NCBI RefSeq assembly: GCF_910592395.1
Contig: NC_088314.1
Coordinates: 15,006,001 to 15,055,448, forward strand
Direction of reading: 5' to 3'
From: Lineus longissimus
Lineage: Eukaryota > Nemertea > Pilidiophora > Heteronemertea > Lineidae
DNA length: 49,448 nt
Shown: piece by piece, positions 1 through 10,168 of the stretch
Layout of the letters: every line of letters begins with the position of its first letter
How positions within the stretch are numbered: the stretch's first letter is position 1
The notes under the pieces: model-generated
The model's database searches: none
What the model was told of the DNA's origin: nothing
Seen by the model: only the letters and a program-made list of their open reading frames with translations
Position numbers and translations under genes: made by a program

Positions 1-1020
1 CTTAGCGGCAAGCTGCAAGTGGTATAAACAAGCATGGTTACATACATAATTAGCTGGCGGCGACAGCAACCTCGCATCCCATAAGTTAACATCCACGCTG
101 TATTGTACGTTATAGAGAAGCGCATATGAACTATTGCCATGGCGACTAGACTGGGGATGGCCAACGGCTGTTTTTGTGGATCAGACCGGAAAATTCGTAC
201 AAAAACGCTGCCGCGTGGGCCTTTGATATTCAAAGTAGGATTATGCATTCTGGTGATAATTGGAAGAAGGGATGTAGAAGGCGTGGTAGGCAAGAAATTT
301 AATTTTCTTCAGCTCTTACTGGCCGTATTTTGTGGGCGATGTGATGTGATTTGGTGATGGGTTCGATTCTTGAGATATTCTCTTCAATGGGTGGTGTAGT
401 GCTCTGGTCATGGGTTTGAGTCTTCCTTCATGTCCTTACAGTTACACCTCGCAGTCGCTAATAAATGCTGTTAGATGCTGGCGCCACCTGTCAAGATCCC
501 AATCAAGCATGTCACAAGCTAGTCCCTTTAAAGAGTGAATCTGCACTGCTAGTGCTAGCACCCGCTAGCCTATGGCCATATCACTATGGCAAGTACTCTT
601 ATCCATTCCAATGTCAGAACCAAACCAGATTCATATCCAAACTGACCTATTGTGACAAGATGATAGCTGGTGAATGACCTGTACCTAAATATAGGTTGCC
701 ATCATTTGCACACGAGTCGCGACCTGTGTGTGCTAGAGTTTACTCCAGCTTGCATTTGACCTAATTTTACAATGGATTTCTCCCCATATAACCACTATCT
801 AGGATGGACAGGCTGTGTATTATAAATAGGGAAAAGTCATCTAGGCCAGGGACCGTTGCGTAAAATACTTTTTGGGCAAAATATTGCGCTAAGCGTGCTA
901 AGTCCAGTAAGCCACTTTATTTATCTCCTAAGACAATGCCATGGTGGGACGTAACCGCTTTAGCCAGAGATCTCAAACAAATAAATTAATTAATACAAAA
1001 CCTGCCAAATTGCGGCCCTT
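1..1020. other. No gene recognised; possible SINE scrap
   Basis: Nothing in this stretch reads as a convincing exon. Around 385-430 there is a short string (GGTGGTGTAGTGCTCTGG then GGGTTTGAGTC) that resembles the A-box to B-box half of a tRNA-derived SINE; a related string appears reversed near 28090-28140. An ATG in a good context (GCCATGGCG, 139) opens a 72-codon frame without recognisable similarity. Upstream exons of the gene at 2724 could lie here or before the window, but I could not identify one. Confidence 0.3.
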
Positions 1021-1022
1021 AA

Positions 1023-1110
1023 TTCACAGTTTGGCCACCAGGGGGCATTTTTTATTAGACCTACTTATCAAGGTCACACGGGTCAATAGCATCCGTTGGC
1101 ACCACAACCG
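1023..1110 (+). repeat. Fragment of GCTCACC-family module
   Basis: This short remnant contains TTGGCCACCAGGGGGC (motif at 1035-1046) followed by a diverged 'GACCTACTTATCAAGGTCAC'. That is the same order as the ~300-bp module found intact at 15629-18112. The CTCACC head and the (GTC)n tract are absent, so it is a truncated, old copy. Confidence 0.6.
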
Positions 1111-1239
1111 CAGCGGTTAACTGTGGCATGTTTTGTTTTCAGCTTTAGTCAAGACGATTTCAAACTCAGTACTCAATCTCAGTATGAATGTAAATCCCTG
1201 ACATGCCTGAGCAACCCCTATCACTCGGAGACTTTTATG

Positions 1240-2640
1240 GCGGTTGATCAAAGTGAATATTAATGTTTATAAAAATATTAAGTTAGTGATGAATCTTCGT
1301 CGCCACCATTTGGATTTTGACCCGGTTCGGGAAATCTCGCTCAAACTGGCCGACAGTGCATGCATGAAGCCCAAAAACAAAAATATACTTACTTTTAACT
1401 GAATCCTTATGTACCGTATTTTCAGGCGTATGACCCGCTACTTTTTGCCCTCAAACAGGCCCAAAAAGTGGGGGTGTGGGTAATATAAAGGTGCGAGTCT
1501 TGCGTGGATTCTGAGAGGGATAAGCCCCAACCCCAAAGAAAAAAAAGGGGACCAAACTGGTTACTTGATAAGGATTTATGTCCATCGTTTTCGCATTGTT
1601 TTCAACCAATATTTCCGCCATGATCGCATAGTTTGTGATGTCTCCGCTAGGGAAAATAGTCTTATTGGGGGCATAAGCGATGTTGTGGTAGGTATACAAT
1701 CCCGTCGCAAAACTTCCTGAAAGTAAAGCGAAATGCATAATATTGAGTTTTGAGACAGCCCTTCACTTCAAAACAAGTTACGGCCATGCTGGAATTGATC
1801 CACTTTGGTTAACAATTAAAAAAAACATGGCGGTTCTAGGATGTCAACATCAATGAATGGCTTACTATTTTTGGAGAATGCGGGTCTTGGAGCAGTGCAG
1901 GTCATAATCAGGTGCGGGTCTTGCGTGGCTTTAGGTAATGGTCAAAGGGGGTGCGGGTCATATGGCAGTGCGGGGGATAATCCGGAAAATACGGTACACT
2001 TCCATATTATCCTAAATCGGCGAAAGGTGAACACCGCAAACTAAATGGTTTCGAAAATGGAATGCCGGACGGGGAATCCCTGCACACTGTGACGTCACCA
2101 TATTACAAAATATCATACTATACCAAAATGGAGCAGCGACACGTCATTTGCATATTTTCATTTAAGCGCCCCACCGGGCACAGAAGGAACTTGCGAGTCG
2201 ATCTTCGTCAACCTTTTTGCCGACTGTTGTCTAATTTGTCCATTCACCGGTGTTATCGCAGGGAAACAGGTCAAATTGACATCTATTATGTTTGCGTTTG
2301 ACTTACCGTAGGAGACATGCATTTTATATTTCTAGTTCACGGTGTTTACCTTTCGCCGATTTGGGATAATATTCACCTTCAAATTTGACTGTTTCAAGAG
2401 GGAATTTGAGTGGAATGTGTACATTAGGATTTAGTTAAAAGTAAGTCGCATGATATTTTTGTTTTTGAGCTTTATGCATGTACTGTCGGCCAGTTTGAGC
2501 CGCTACATACAATTTCACGAACCGGGTCAAAATCCAAATGGCGGCTACGAAGATTCATCAGTTAGACATCACTAACTGAATAATCTTATAAACAACTATA
2601 GATTTTAAATATTCACTTTGGGTCGATCAAATGTTTCACG
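1240..2640. mobile_element. Inverted-repeat (foldback) element, ~1.4 kb
   Basis: About 180-215 bp at 1240-1416 reappears reverse-complemented at 2424-2640. Shared blocks include CCATTTGGATTTTGACCCGG, TCAAACTGGCCGACAGT and CTTACTTTTAACT. Inner inverted blocks (near 2010-2035 and 2338-2375, around CGGCGAAAGGTGAACACCG) and direct GTGCGGGTCTTG-type repeats (1910-1975) make it a composite foldback. I see no transposase-like frame. The arms have diverged by small indels, so the insertion is old. Exact ends and target duplication are not clear. Confidence 0.6.
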
Positions 2641-2723
2641 GCTTGGCTTAATAATTTTTCATTTTAAAACATGTATTGTCTTGACCATTGTGCTGTGAAG
2701 ATGTTTTTGTTTTTTTTCTTCAG

Positions 2724-2927
2724 AGAATAGAGATGCGTTCAGAATTGGCAAGGTGGAAGATAAAAATTGCATCTATGAAAGTAAAATAGCCACAGTACTT
2801 GTAAATCATGTCCTAAGGAAGCTTGCATCTGATCATACCTATTGTCTTGACGACCAGACTTCGCATAGGTTGGAAAAGTGCTTCTGTGGCTGTGGAGAAG
2901 TAATCCATTATGGTAACACCAGTATTG
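2724..2927 (+). CDS. Internal exon of an unrecognised protein
   Basis: This is a coding exon of about 68 codons. It is preceded by a strong acceptor (TTTTTTTCTTCAG ending at 2723) and followed by a consensus donor (G|GTAAGTGAG at 2928). It enters with one base borrowed from the previous exon and leaves with one base (phase 1). The peptide includes ENRDAFRIGKVEDKNC, a YESKIATVLVNHVL helix-like stretch and a cysteine cluster CFCGCGEVIHYGN. The leaving base joins the exon at 8997 to give Gly-Ser-Glu-Arg-Val-Phe-His-Gly in an open frame, so the two are very probably adjacent exons of one gene. Upstream exons are not identified. I do not recognise the family by name. The donor is 13 bp from a transposable-element insertion. 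Confidence 0.6.
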
Positions 2928-2940
2928 GTAAGTGAGTCCT

Positions 2941-2988
2941 TTTTAGCTCACCTCTTAGCAGAGGTGAGCTTATCCCATACCGTGGCGT

Positions 2989-3023
<35 letters not shown>

Positions 3024-4034
3024 CGTCGTCCGTTAGCAGGGCACGTTTCGTAACTGTTAGAGCTATTGAGTTGAAACTTGGTACACATGTACCCTTATGT
3101 AATGACACCTTGGAGACCAAGTTTCGGTCCGATTCGTTTCATGGTTTGGCCACCAGGGGGCCAAACGTTAAAAGTGAAAATATGCAATATCTCCCTTAAT
3201 AGTAGTCGGGAAATTTTGAAAAAAATATGGTAGGTACTTCTAGCAAAGGTGCATCATATATCCTCCGGGTTTTTGATTTGATCTCCTTTTCAAGGTCACA
3301 GAGGTCAAATGGTGTAAATTGGCCGTTAGGATGTAACGATGGCACGTTTCTAAACTGCAATGACTATTGATACCAAACTTAGTCAGGTGATCTCAGGGAC
3401 CGAAGTTTGGTCCAATATGATTCACCACTTGACCACTAGGGGGCAAAATCCAAAAACCTTAAAAATGTGATTATTCCTTAACTTCTTGCCCGATTGCCAC
3501 CAATTTGATATCATGGGTACATCTAACCACCATACAGTATATGTCACACAGGTTTTTAATTTGACCTTCTTGTCAAGGTCATAGAGGTCAAATTCGCCGT
3601 CAGGCCGTAACTATGGCACGTTTCTTAACTGCAATGACTATTGATCACAAATTAAGTACACATGTACCCCTTGGTCAGGTGATCTCAGGTACCGAAGTTT
3701 GGTGCGATCTGATTTGCCGTTTGGCCTCCAGGGAGGGGGCCAAATCCTAAATTCTTCAAAATGCCATTATTCCTAGTAATGACTTGCCCGATTGGCACCA
3801 ATTTTATATCATAGGTACATCTAATTCTAACAACCATTCAATGTGTCACCCGGGTCTTCTTTGATTTGACCTACTTTTCAAGGTCACCGAGGTCGAATGT
3901 ACTGTAAATTGGCCATTTTGGGGAAATTGTAATTGCTTGGACCTACATCAAACCTAACACTACATGACACAATACCATGCTCTTTATCCATCTTTCCTCC
4001 ACATGAGGTGAGCACAATGGCCCTGGCCATTTCA
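2941..4034 (+). mobile_element. GCTCACC-family repeat, copy 1 (two-and-a-half modules)
   Basis: It begins TTTTAGCTCACCTCTTAGCAG with a short hairpin (CTCACCTCTTAGCAGAGGTGAG). A (GTC)n/(GTCC) tract at 2988-3032 follows, then modules with 'GGCACGTTTC', CCACCAGGGGGC (3150-3161; variant CCACTAGGGGGC at 3433) and the AGGTCA repeats (3293-3307 and later). It ends GGTGAGCACAATGGCCCTGGCCATTTCA. It is nearly identical to the copies at 20155 and 21247, hence recently dispersed. No coding capacity is visible; the arginine-rich frames are the microsatellite. It starts 13 bp after the splice donor at 2928. Confidence 0.75.
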
Positions 4035-4936
4035 TTTGATGGATTGGATTTGGACAGATGTATGTCACTGATGCCATCTACATGATTCTTTTGGCTCACC
4101 TTGTGAGCCTATGCGATGATTTTGCCGTCCGTTAGCGTTTCGTAACGTAACGTTTCGTAACTGCTAAAGCTACAGAACTCAAACTTGGTTGGTACACAGA
4201 TATCCCTAGTTGAAAACTCCTCACAGGCCAAATTGTAACCTCACATGATTCACAGTTTTGGCACCAGGGTACCAAACGTCAAAAGTGATAACCTTTGATT
4301 TCTTGCTTAATATTGGTCGGAAAATTTGAAAAAAATATGGTAGGTACTTCTAGCAGAGGTATCATAAATCCTTTTTTGATTTGACCTACCTTTCAAGGTC
4401 ACAGAAGTCAAAACTCATTTTACACCGTAAGGCGTCTTGACCACCAAGGTTTTTTGCATCTTATACCAAAGATTTTAAAACCTTGGCTTTATTGACCCAA
4501 TAAACCTGTTTTCTGCTCCCTTGCAATACACACCTGATACACTACAATAAACTGCTCTTGTCACTCACGCATCTCACGTGGACTGATAAAACTGATCTGG
4601 AAACTGTAGAACATTGGCCTTGTAGGCTAAACCCCTGGGTCCTGTATAATTTTGAATGGTCGCATCTTCGAGAAGAGATCACAATCTCAAAATCTGTGAA
4701 GTATTTTGGTGATTGGATGAATAATAAAGGAGATTTGGGGATGGAGACTTGGCCAAACATGTTTAGGCCTTGATATTGAGGCTTGCATAGGAATAGACAT
4801 GTGCTACTGGCTACCTCACCTGAGCACGGTTGTATGCATGGCACCCAAAACTCAAGTGTGCTTGGAACATGAATTTTTAAAAAATCAATGCAATCCTTCA
4901 TGGGTATTACTGCCTGGGAGACAATACATTGAATAT

Positions 4937-5155
4937 TCCCAGGTTGGAGGATCGAGACCTATCAATTAGACCTGAGCATGTGGAGTATGTTTTTAACTCT
5001 CAATGCTATTTGACATGTTTGAGGAGAGATATTTGGTATGGCAAGTCTACAGATATAAAGAAATTCGTTGATGAAAAAAATCGTTTTGAAATTTGCTAAT
5101 TTGGTAATAATTGGTGTTTGAAGATTTTTCTCTGAGTTGGCTGAAATGGGTCAAA
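4937..5155 (+). repeat. Dispersed repeat; inverted copy at window end
   Basis: This ~220-bp block matches the reverse complement of 49250-49448. Shared text includes GGCAAGTCTACAGATATAAAG, AATTTGCTAATTTGGTAATA-type sequence and GAGTTGGCTGAAA/CAGTTGGCTGAAA. The two copies lie 44 kb apart in opposite orientation. No coding potential is seen and the family is unidentified. Confidence 0.7.
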
Positions 5156-5484
5156 ATGTCGTCTCTTTGTCCAATTAAAAAAAAATTTCCGTGGACAACT
5201 ACCAGTTCCTGTCTGGAATATCATATCCAAATTTCAGATTCAGGACCCAACGCATTATGTAACACAATGCGGTCAAACAATGACAGTTTTACTACTAATA
5301 AAAAGGCTTTAAAAAACCAATGGTGCTCTTGTCTCCTGGCTATGTTCAAAGGCAGTAAAGACCATGAGGTTCAGGATGCCCTAAGGTGACACGTTTTGTT
5401 TCTATTTGAACTAATTAAGCTTTTAAACTTGTGTGGACATGTATCTAGTGACCTTCTAATTTACCCCTAAAATTTGGCGTGCTT

Positions 5485-5870
5485 GGACATCAAATATGCC
5501 GCCAGGCGGCCATCTTGAAAATTGAACAAAGTCATATTACTCTGAAACTGATGGATTGGATTTCAACCAAATTTCGTGTGTTTTTAATGTATCCAAGTAT
5601 GTACCCTTTACATTATCCCACATTTTCAGTCAAATCTCTTGAAAATTATTCAAAAATATCAAAGTCCTATTTCTCTGAAACTGATAATTAGATTGCAACC
5701 AAATTTCATGTGCATGTATTAAATTGTGCTCTTTACGTTATCCCAAATTTTCAATGTAATCTGATGAAGGCTGCCATCTTGTAAATTCAACGAAACCCTA
5801 TAAAACTGTTGATGAGATGTCAACCAATTTCCATGTGACATGTACATCCACTGCAAATGACATGCACTAA
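5485..5870 (+). repeat. Tandem ~135-bp modules (CTCTGAAACTGAT)
   Basis: Near-repeats of GCCGCCAGGCGGCCATCTTG..., TACTCTGAAACTGATGGATTGG..., and CATTATCCCACATTTTC recur with a period of roughly 135 bp (5530, 5665 and a diverged third unit near 5800). The GGCGGCCATCTTGGAAATTG portion recurs at 23975. They appear to be internal modules of the GCTCACC superfamily that lack the CCACCAGGGGGC module. Confidence 0.45.
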
Positions 5871-6176
5871 CACTAACTGAGGTGAGCACATGGTCCCTGG
5901 ACCATTCATTCTTTTGGTAACATCCGTGCCGCATCGCATCCTCTTTGATGAAGTTGAGGCAGATGAGAAGATGGCAGGGACTCTCTGATGTCTGAAAATT
6001 AAAGTACAGCCATTCTGTCTTGCTGATCCCAATAATCAATCAATTCATTCACCGGACCGATGGTAAACAACTTGATGGATCGTATTGATTATTTCCATGT
6101 GACGCCTGTCACCAAACTCGTGCTGATTGGCCAATCAATGTAATTTTCATGCGGACTTTCAGAGTAAAATACTCAG

Positions 6177-6217
6177 TTTTTGGATCACCTGTGGGCGAGC
6201 CTGTGTAAAAGTGTATC
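6177..6217 (+). repeat. 5' half of GCTCACC-family copy split by an insertion
   Basis: TTTTTGGATCACCTGTGGGCGAGCC is a recognisable family head. The continuation (CATCCGTCCCGTCGTCG, GGCACGTTTTG, then CCACCAGGGGGC at 8701-8712) resumes at 8545, after the 2.3-kb foldback element. This shows that the foldback inserted into an existing copy. Confidence 0.6.
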
Positions 6218-6401
6218 GCCCCTGCGAAATTCGACTGGAAATTGTCGGCAAAAGCCGGCAATTTCCACCTAATTCCAAACTATTTTTCCTTGCCAGGAGG
6301 CTGGAAAAAGCTGGCATAACCTGGCATTAGCTGGAACCTTTAAATTTCCAGAGCTGGAATTAGGTGGAAAAATCTTGACCCAGGCCTTCCAGCTGATTAC
6401 C

Positions 6402-6541
6402 AATGTCAGGGCTGTCATTTATTGGAAATAGCTGGCATTAGTTGACATTAGCTGGAAATTACAAATTTAGCATGCAACGAGGAATGTCAGGGCTGTCATT
6501 TATTGGAAATAGCTGGCATTAGTTGACATTAGCTGGAAATT
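6402..6541 (+). repeat. 81-bp tandem duplication
   Basis: The segment starting AATGTCAGGGCTGTCATTTA at 6402 recurs at 6483 with only a few differences at the unit join. It lies inside the left arm of the foldback element, so arm expansion by tandem duplication is visible here. Confidence 0.8.
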
Positions 6542-6736
6542 TAATATTGAGTATGTGACCTGGTCTACGTTTGAATCGATCAGAGCACTGCACACTAATA
6601 AACAGGCGTTTTTTGTCACTCAACAGTGACTATGATTAGAATCGTTGTGATATGCAACAAGAAGATCTCTTGTCGTGGAGTAAAACCAATAATCGCTTAG
6701 TTTTGACTTTGCTGATTGCAATCTTGTCACACGCAC

Positions 6737-7020
6737 CTGCGATTATCACCACAGACAGGCAATTTTTCACATGCAAACATGATTGCATGTTGATTTTGCT
6801 TGATCCCAGGCCGTGCGATTTCCAATTCTAATTCAATTTTGATGGCATCTGCAATTATAACTGCAAACAAGCAATTTCTGTCACACAGAAATATGATTAA
6901 AGGTTGCAGGTTGATTTTGCTTCCAACAGAGGTTGCTAGGATGACCAGTTCTTGTTGCGGGCACCTGAAATTATCTATGCAAACAAGTGATTTATGTCAC
7001 TTGCAAACATGATTGCTGTG
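6737..7020 (+). repeat. ~115-bp imperfect direct repeats
   Basis: Three diverged units share an AATTATnnCTGCAAACAAGCAATTT core, then GTCAC..., AACATGATTGC and TTGATTTTGCTT. They begin near 6737, 6852 and 6968. They form part of the core of the surrounding foldback element. No open frame runs through them. Confidence 0.5.
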
Positions 7021-7589
7021 GCATTATCAAGTTTTGAGCATATGCCACTGACCTAATCCCTTAGTTTTCTGACACAATCTTGTCACACTGTTATAATGTA
7101 AATATCATTCTTGGTGTGTGTTGACCATGGACTTACACGAGCATAAGAGGCCCTATCATATAAAACGTAAGATTATTGCTTCACTGAGGCTCCTTGCAGA
7201 CACCTCTGCCAGGCGGACACTTCCCCATTGCAGATGGTTAAAGTTGCCACATGACCTGGGTTGGAGTGCTCGTCAATGCCGACTGGCGTCGTCAGGGCTC
7301 AATGCCCATCCTGGAGACAGCACGTCATTTACATCATAGCTAATTGTGATCAGTTGATACGATTACGTCATTGACAATCACTTACAGGAAAATTTTGCCT
7401 CTCGTTTAATAATATAGATAGTGCAAAGTATTCACATTGTAATATTAGGCTCGTAAGTTTGAGGATCATGGATTGACCAGATTGGTGTGAATTGCCCCAG
7501 GGCCCATGGAACATATGTAGGCCTATACCAATTTTAAGTCCAGACTTTACGAAATGTGCCGCGCTAACAATACGGCCGCCACCGACGAT

Positions 7590-7629
7590 GGACGCCACAT
7601 CATCGCATAGGCTCACAAGGTGAGCCAAA
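7590..7629 (-). repeat. Reversed head of GCTCACC-family repeat
   Basis: CATCGCATAGGCTCACAAGG followed by TGAGCCAAAT is the reverse complement of the head at 4091-4120 (GGCTCACCTTGTGAGCCTATGCGATG). Only the head region is clear, so it is a truncated copy on the minus strand inside the foldback core. Confidence 0.6.
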
Positions 7630-8544
7630 TAAAAAAGAGGTGCCGCTTTAACTGGATACCGTGACATCAACATGATGTTAACCACACATAGCACACTCTG
7701 TCACTTTGATGTCTGGAGGGCAGGGTTACAGACGGGGACTGACGTCCAAAATGGATGTCCAAATAACATCACTGCACGACCTTGAAAAGAATGATGGAGC
7801 AAGCCGACTGTTGATTGACTCCATCACTTACATGAGTCATGAGCTGTGGACATCTCCCATGCAAAATCTTACAGTTATGATACCGTCCGGGTCTACGATC
7901 ATGCATACAATAATACAGGCTTACAGCACATACACTGATTCAGGCTTCATCATATGCTAAAAAAACAACCTCAAGGCCTGTCCAGATTACCCTTTTTGCA
8001 TTCATTTGAATCCTTATGTGTTCCAATTCAATTTGTGTAAACTTTGGATATCTTGATATCGAATTCGGGGTAAAAATCAAGAAATAAGAAGAGCTCCCGC
8101 ATGATTTCTTTGTTTGACTTGAAAATTCAAACCTACCAGTTCCTGTCTGAGGTGTAATGCATCATGGGATAGGTCAGGTGATAAGACCACATGATAGAAT
8201 TGCATAACATAATAGCAATTTGCATAATGCCAGCAAATGCCAGCTTTTTCCAACAATTGTCAGAAACATCGAATTTGAAATTTCCAGCTAATTCCAGCTC
8301 TGACAATCTCATAGTAAAGTGACAGAGATTTCCAGCGCTGGAACTTTTACGAAAAGTAAAGTTCCAGAAAATGCCAAGAATTTCCACCCCATGGATAAAG
8401 TTCCAGTTTTTGTCAGCTTTTGCCAGCTATAACTTTTCGATGAAACTCTCTAAATTCAAAGTGTCAGCTTATTCCAGCCAAGAGCTGGAAATTCCAGCTA
8501 TTTCCAACAAAATCCACCCAAGGTAAAATTCATTTCGCAGGGGC

Positions 8545-8830
8545 ATCCGTCCCGTCGTCGTTTTTAACATTAGTGGCACGTTTTGTATCCGCCAAAGCTA
8601 CTGACCTCAAACTTGGTACACATATGCGGTCATATACACGTTGGTGATCGCTACTCAGACTCGGAGATCAAATCACAGTTTTATATGATTCATGGTTTTG
8701 CCACCAGGGGGCTGAATTAAATTTTTTTTAAAAATGCAATAATTCCTTTTACATTGGTCCGAAAACTTTGAAATTTCTCTGCCTCTGGTTTGTCCTTCTA
8801 CATGTAGCAAGGGTACATCACATTGTTTTA
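8545..8830 (+). repeat. 3' half of the split GCTCACC-family copy
   Basis: It resumes with CATCCGTCCCGTCGTCG, then GGCACGTTTTGTATCCGCC, AAACTTGGTACACATAT and the CCACCAGGGGGC motif at 8701-8712. The far end is not clear. The next 160 bp lead to the acceptor at 8996. Confidence 0.55.
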
Positions 8831-8996
8831 CAGCTTGGAGTAGCAATGCATTTGGAGTGTTTGATTTCAGCTGCTAGACCCCCGGTCTAAGTTCAGACTC
8901 TTACTTTACTGTGTTCAGAATTTGCAAAGCATTGTACCCCCAGCTAATATTACACTATTCTAAATCTAATGTATATTGTGTTGTTTTTATTTTCAG

Positions 8997-9632
8997 GTTC
9001 TGAGAGAGTTTTTCATGGGCGAATTGACGCCTTGGTGGGTGACATCGGGTGACATACCTTGTGTAACAGCCAGTGTGATTGGGGAAGAAGAAGAAACAGA
9101 AGCCGAAGAACCTGCAAGGAAGAGGCCGTGTACTGTTGCCTTAGAATTTAAAAAGGTGTATTCAGATAGCAAGGCAGGCCTTCGCGCGATTAACCAAGCT
9201 ACCGCCATTTGTTTTGTCTTTTCATTCTACCAGCAGTACTACAATAAGGGAAAGAGACAGGCACCTCGAAAGGGACTGTTTCCTACCATCCTTCTGTCTA
9301 AGAGACAACTTTCAATTTATTTGTATGATTCAGTAAGTGACATTCTCTTGAGAAGTCAACCAATGCGCCTGCATAACCATGGAATTCTTGAAAAGCATGC
9401 CCTGTTTTACCTTTGGTGTGTTCTGAGTTGTGACTTCGTATCTCCTGATGAACAAGCTGTGAAATTCAAATCTGGGTTCCATGTACTATCATCAGGCATT
9501 CACTTCTACCGAGAACACATTGCCCGGGGCATCCACTATACACAGGTTGAAACGAATGACCCATTTCTTACACAATTCCCAAGTCCCCTTCTTCCTGCAA
9601 ATTTTGCATGTAAGCCAGATACCCAGGAGTAG
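8997..9632 (+). pseudogene. Terminal exon of putative PD-(D/E)XK-fold protein, frameshifted by a 10-bp duplication
   Basis: The acceptor TTTTTATTTTCAG ends at 8996. With the phase-1 exon at 2724-2927 the exon opens GSERVFHGRIDALVGDI and hits TGA at 9050. Ten bases, GGGTGACATC (9037-9046), are followed at once by GGGTGACATA (9047-9056). Ignoring one copy would connect this frame to the long frame that runs to the TAG at 9630. Downstream are an acidic/basic linker (EEEETEAEEPARKRP), TVALEFKK (ExK), AINQATAICFVFSFYQ, LLSKRQLSIYLYD and a stop after DTQE. A D in GRID, the E-F-K and a following Q-rich helix match the order of PD-(D/E)XK nuclease cores; this is inference. I do not recognise the family. 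The stop may be a polymorphic null allele, a pseudogene or an assembly error. Without the upstream phase constraint the long frame reads 212 residues from 8997. Confidence 0.6.
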
Positions 9633-9835
9633 GACTTCATGTTTATTGTAAGACGGTACAAGAACTAAATTTGGTACTAATATATGACTGTGCATGCTTG
9701 ACCAAATAGTGCAAAATGTTGTTGTTGGGTTATTGAGGTGCATATCTGGTTCAGCCTTTCTCCTTGAAATTGAGAGAATTCAAATTCAAGATGGTGGCTG
9801 TGGCTTGCAGCTCATTACTCTGGTGTCTGTCTCAC

Positions 9836-9841
9836 AATAAA
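9836..9841 (+). terminator. Poly(A) signal AATAAA
   Basis: AATAAA lies 204 nt after the stop codon at 9630-9632, a normal 3' UTR distance. It supports 8997-9632 being the last exon of the upstream gene. From here to 10160 I see nothing further. Confidence 0.55.
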
Positions 9842-10168
9842 AGACAAATATATCACTGCATGATTAATGGTTATTGCATTCACACCCGGATTCATCAAAA
9901 CAAATGAACCTGACTACATTTAGGCTACATGAAATACAATACAAGTAGAATATTACACATGGAAGCAGGAACAAGTAAAATGAAACTGGTTGATACGTTT
10001 TGTATTGACCTTCTCACCTCTAAGAATAAACAGTACAAAAACTCGGGTTAGAAATTACTTGTGAGTCGTATCGTTATCACAAGTATAGTTCCACATGGAA
10101 TAGCGGGTAGGTTAGAGTGAGACGTACTGTATTGCATTTTATCGAGGGTCAGATTTTCACACTTATTT

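Larger units (their letters stand above)
4091..5908 (+). mobile_element. GCTCACC-family repeat, diverged subfamily with nested insert
   Basis: The head is TTGGCTCACCTTGTGAGCCTATGCGATG followed by GCCGTCCGTTAGCG and module text (AAACTTGGT..., TTTGACCTACC, CAAGGTCACAGAAGTCA near 4397). A matching tail GGTGAGCACATGGTCCCTGGACCATTCA lies at 5880-5908. The interior carries an unrelated dispersed repeat (4937-5155) and ~135-bp modules with CTCTGAAACTGAT. A head of the same subfamily occurs reversed at 7590-7629. That the head and tail belong to one insertion is inferred. Confidence 0.5.
6218..8544. mobile_element. Foldback element built from GCTGGAAAT/ATTTCCAGC words
   Basis: It is bounded by GCCCCTGCGAAAT (6218-6230) and its exact reverse complement ATTTCGCAGGGGC (8532-8544), with a possible 3-bp target duplication ATC. 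The left arm (to ~6545) is dense in GCTGGAAATT, GCTGGCATTAG and GGTGGAAA words. The right arm (8220-8530) is dense in the complements (ATTTCCAGC, TGCCAGC, TTCCACC). The core (6550-8130) holds imperfect direct repeats and foreign repeat pieces, but no recognisable transposase. It interrupts a GCTCACC-family copy. Confidence 0.65.

Noticed and set aside
139-357. 72-codon frame with a good Kozak context
   Set aside because: No recognisable similarity and no donor that fits the exon at 2724 with confidence.
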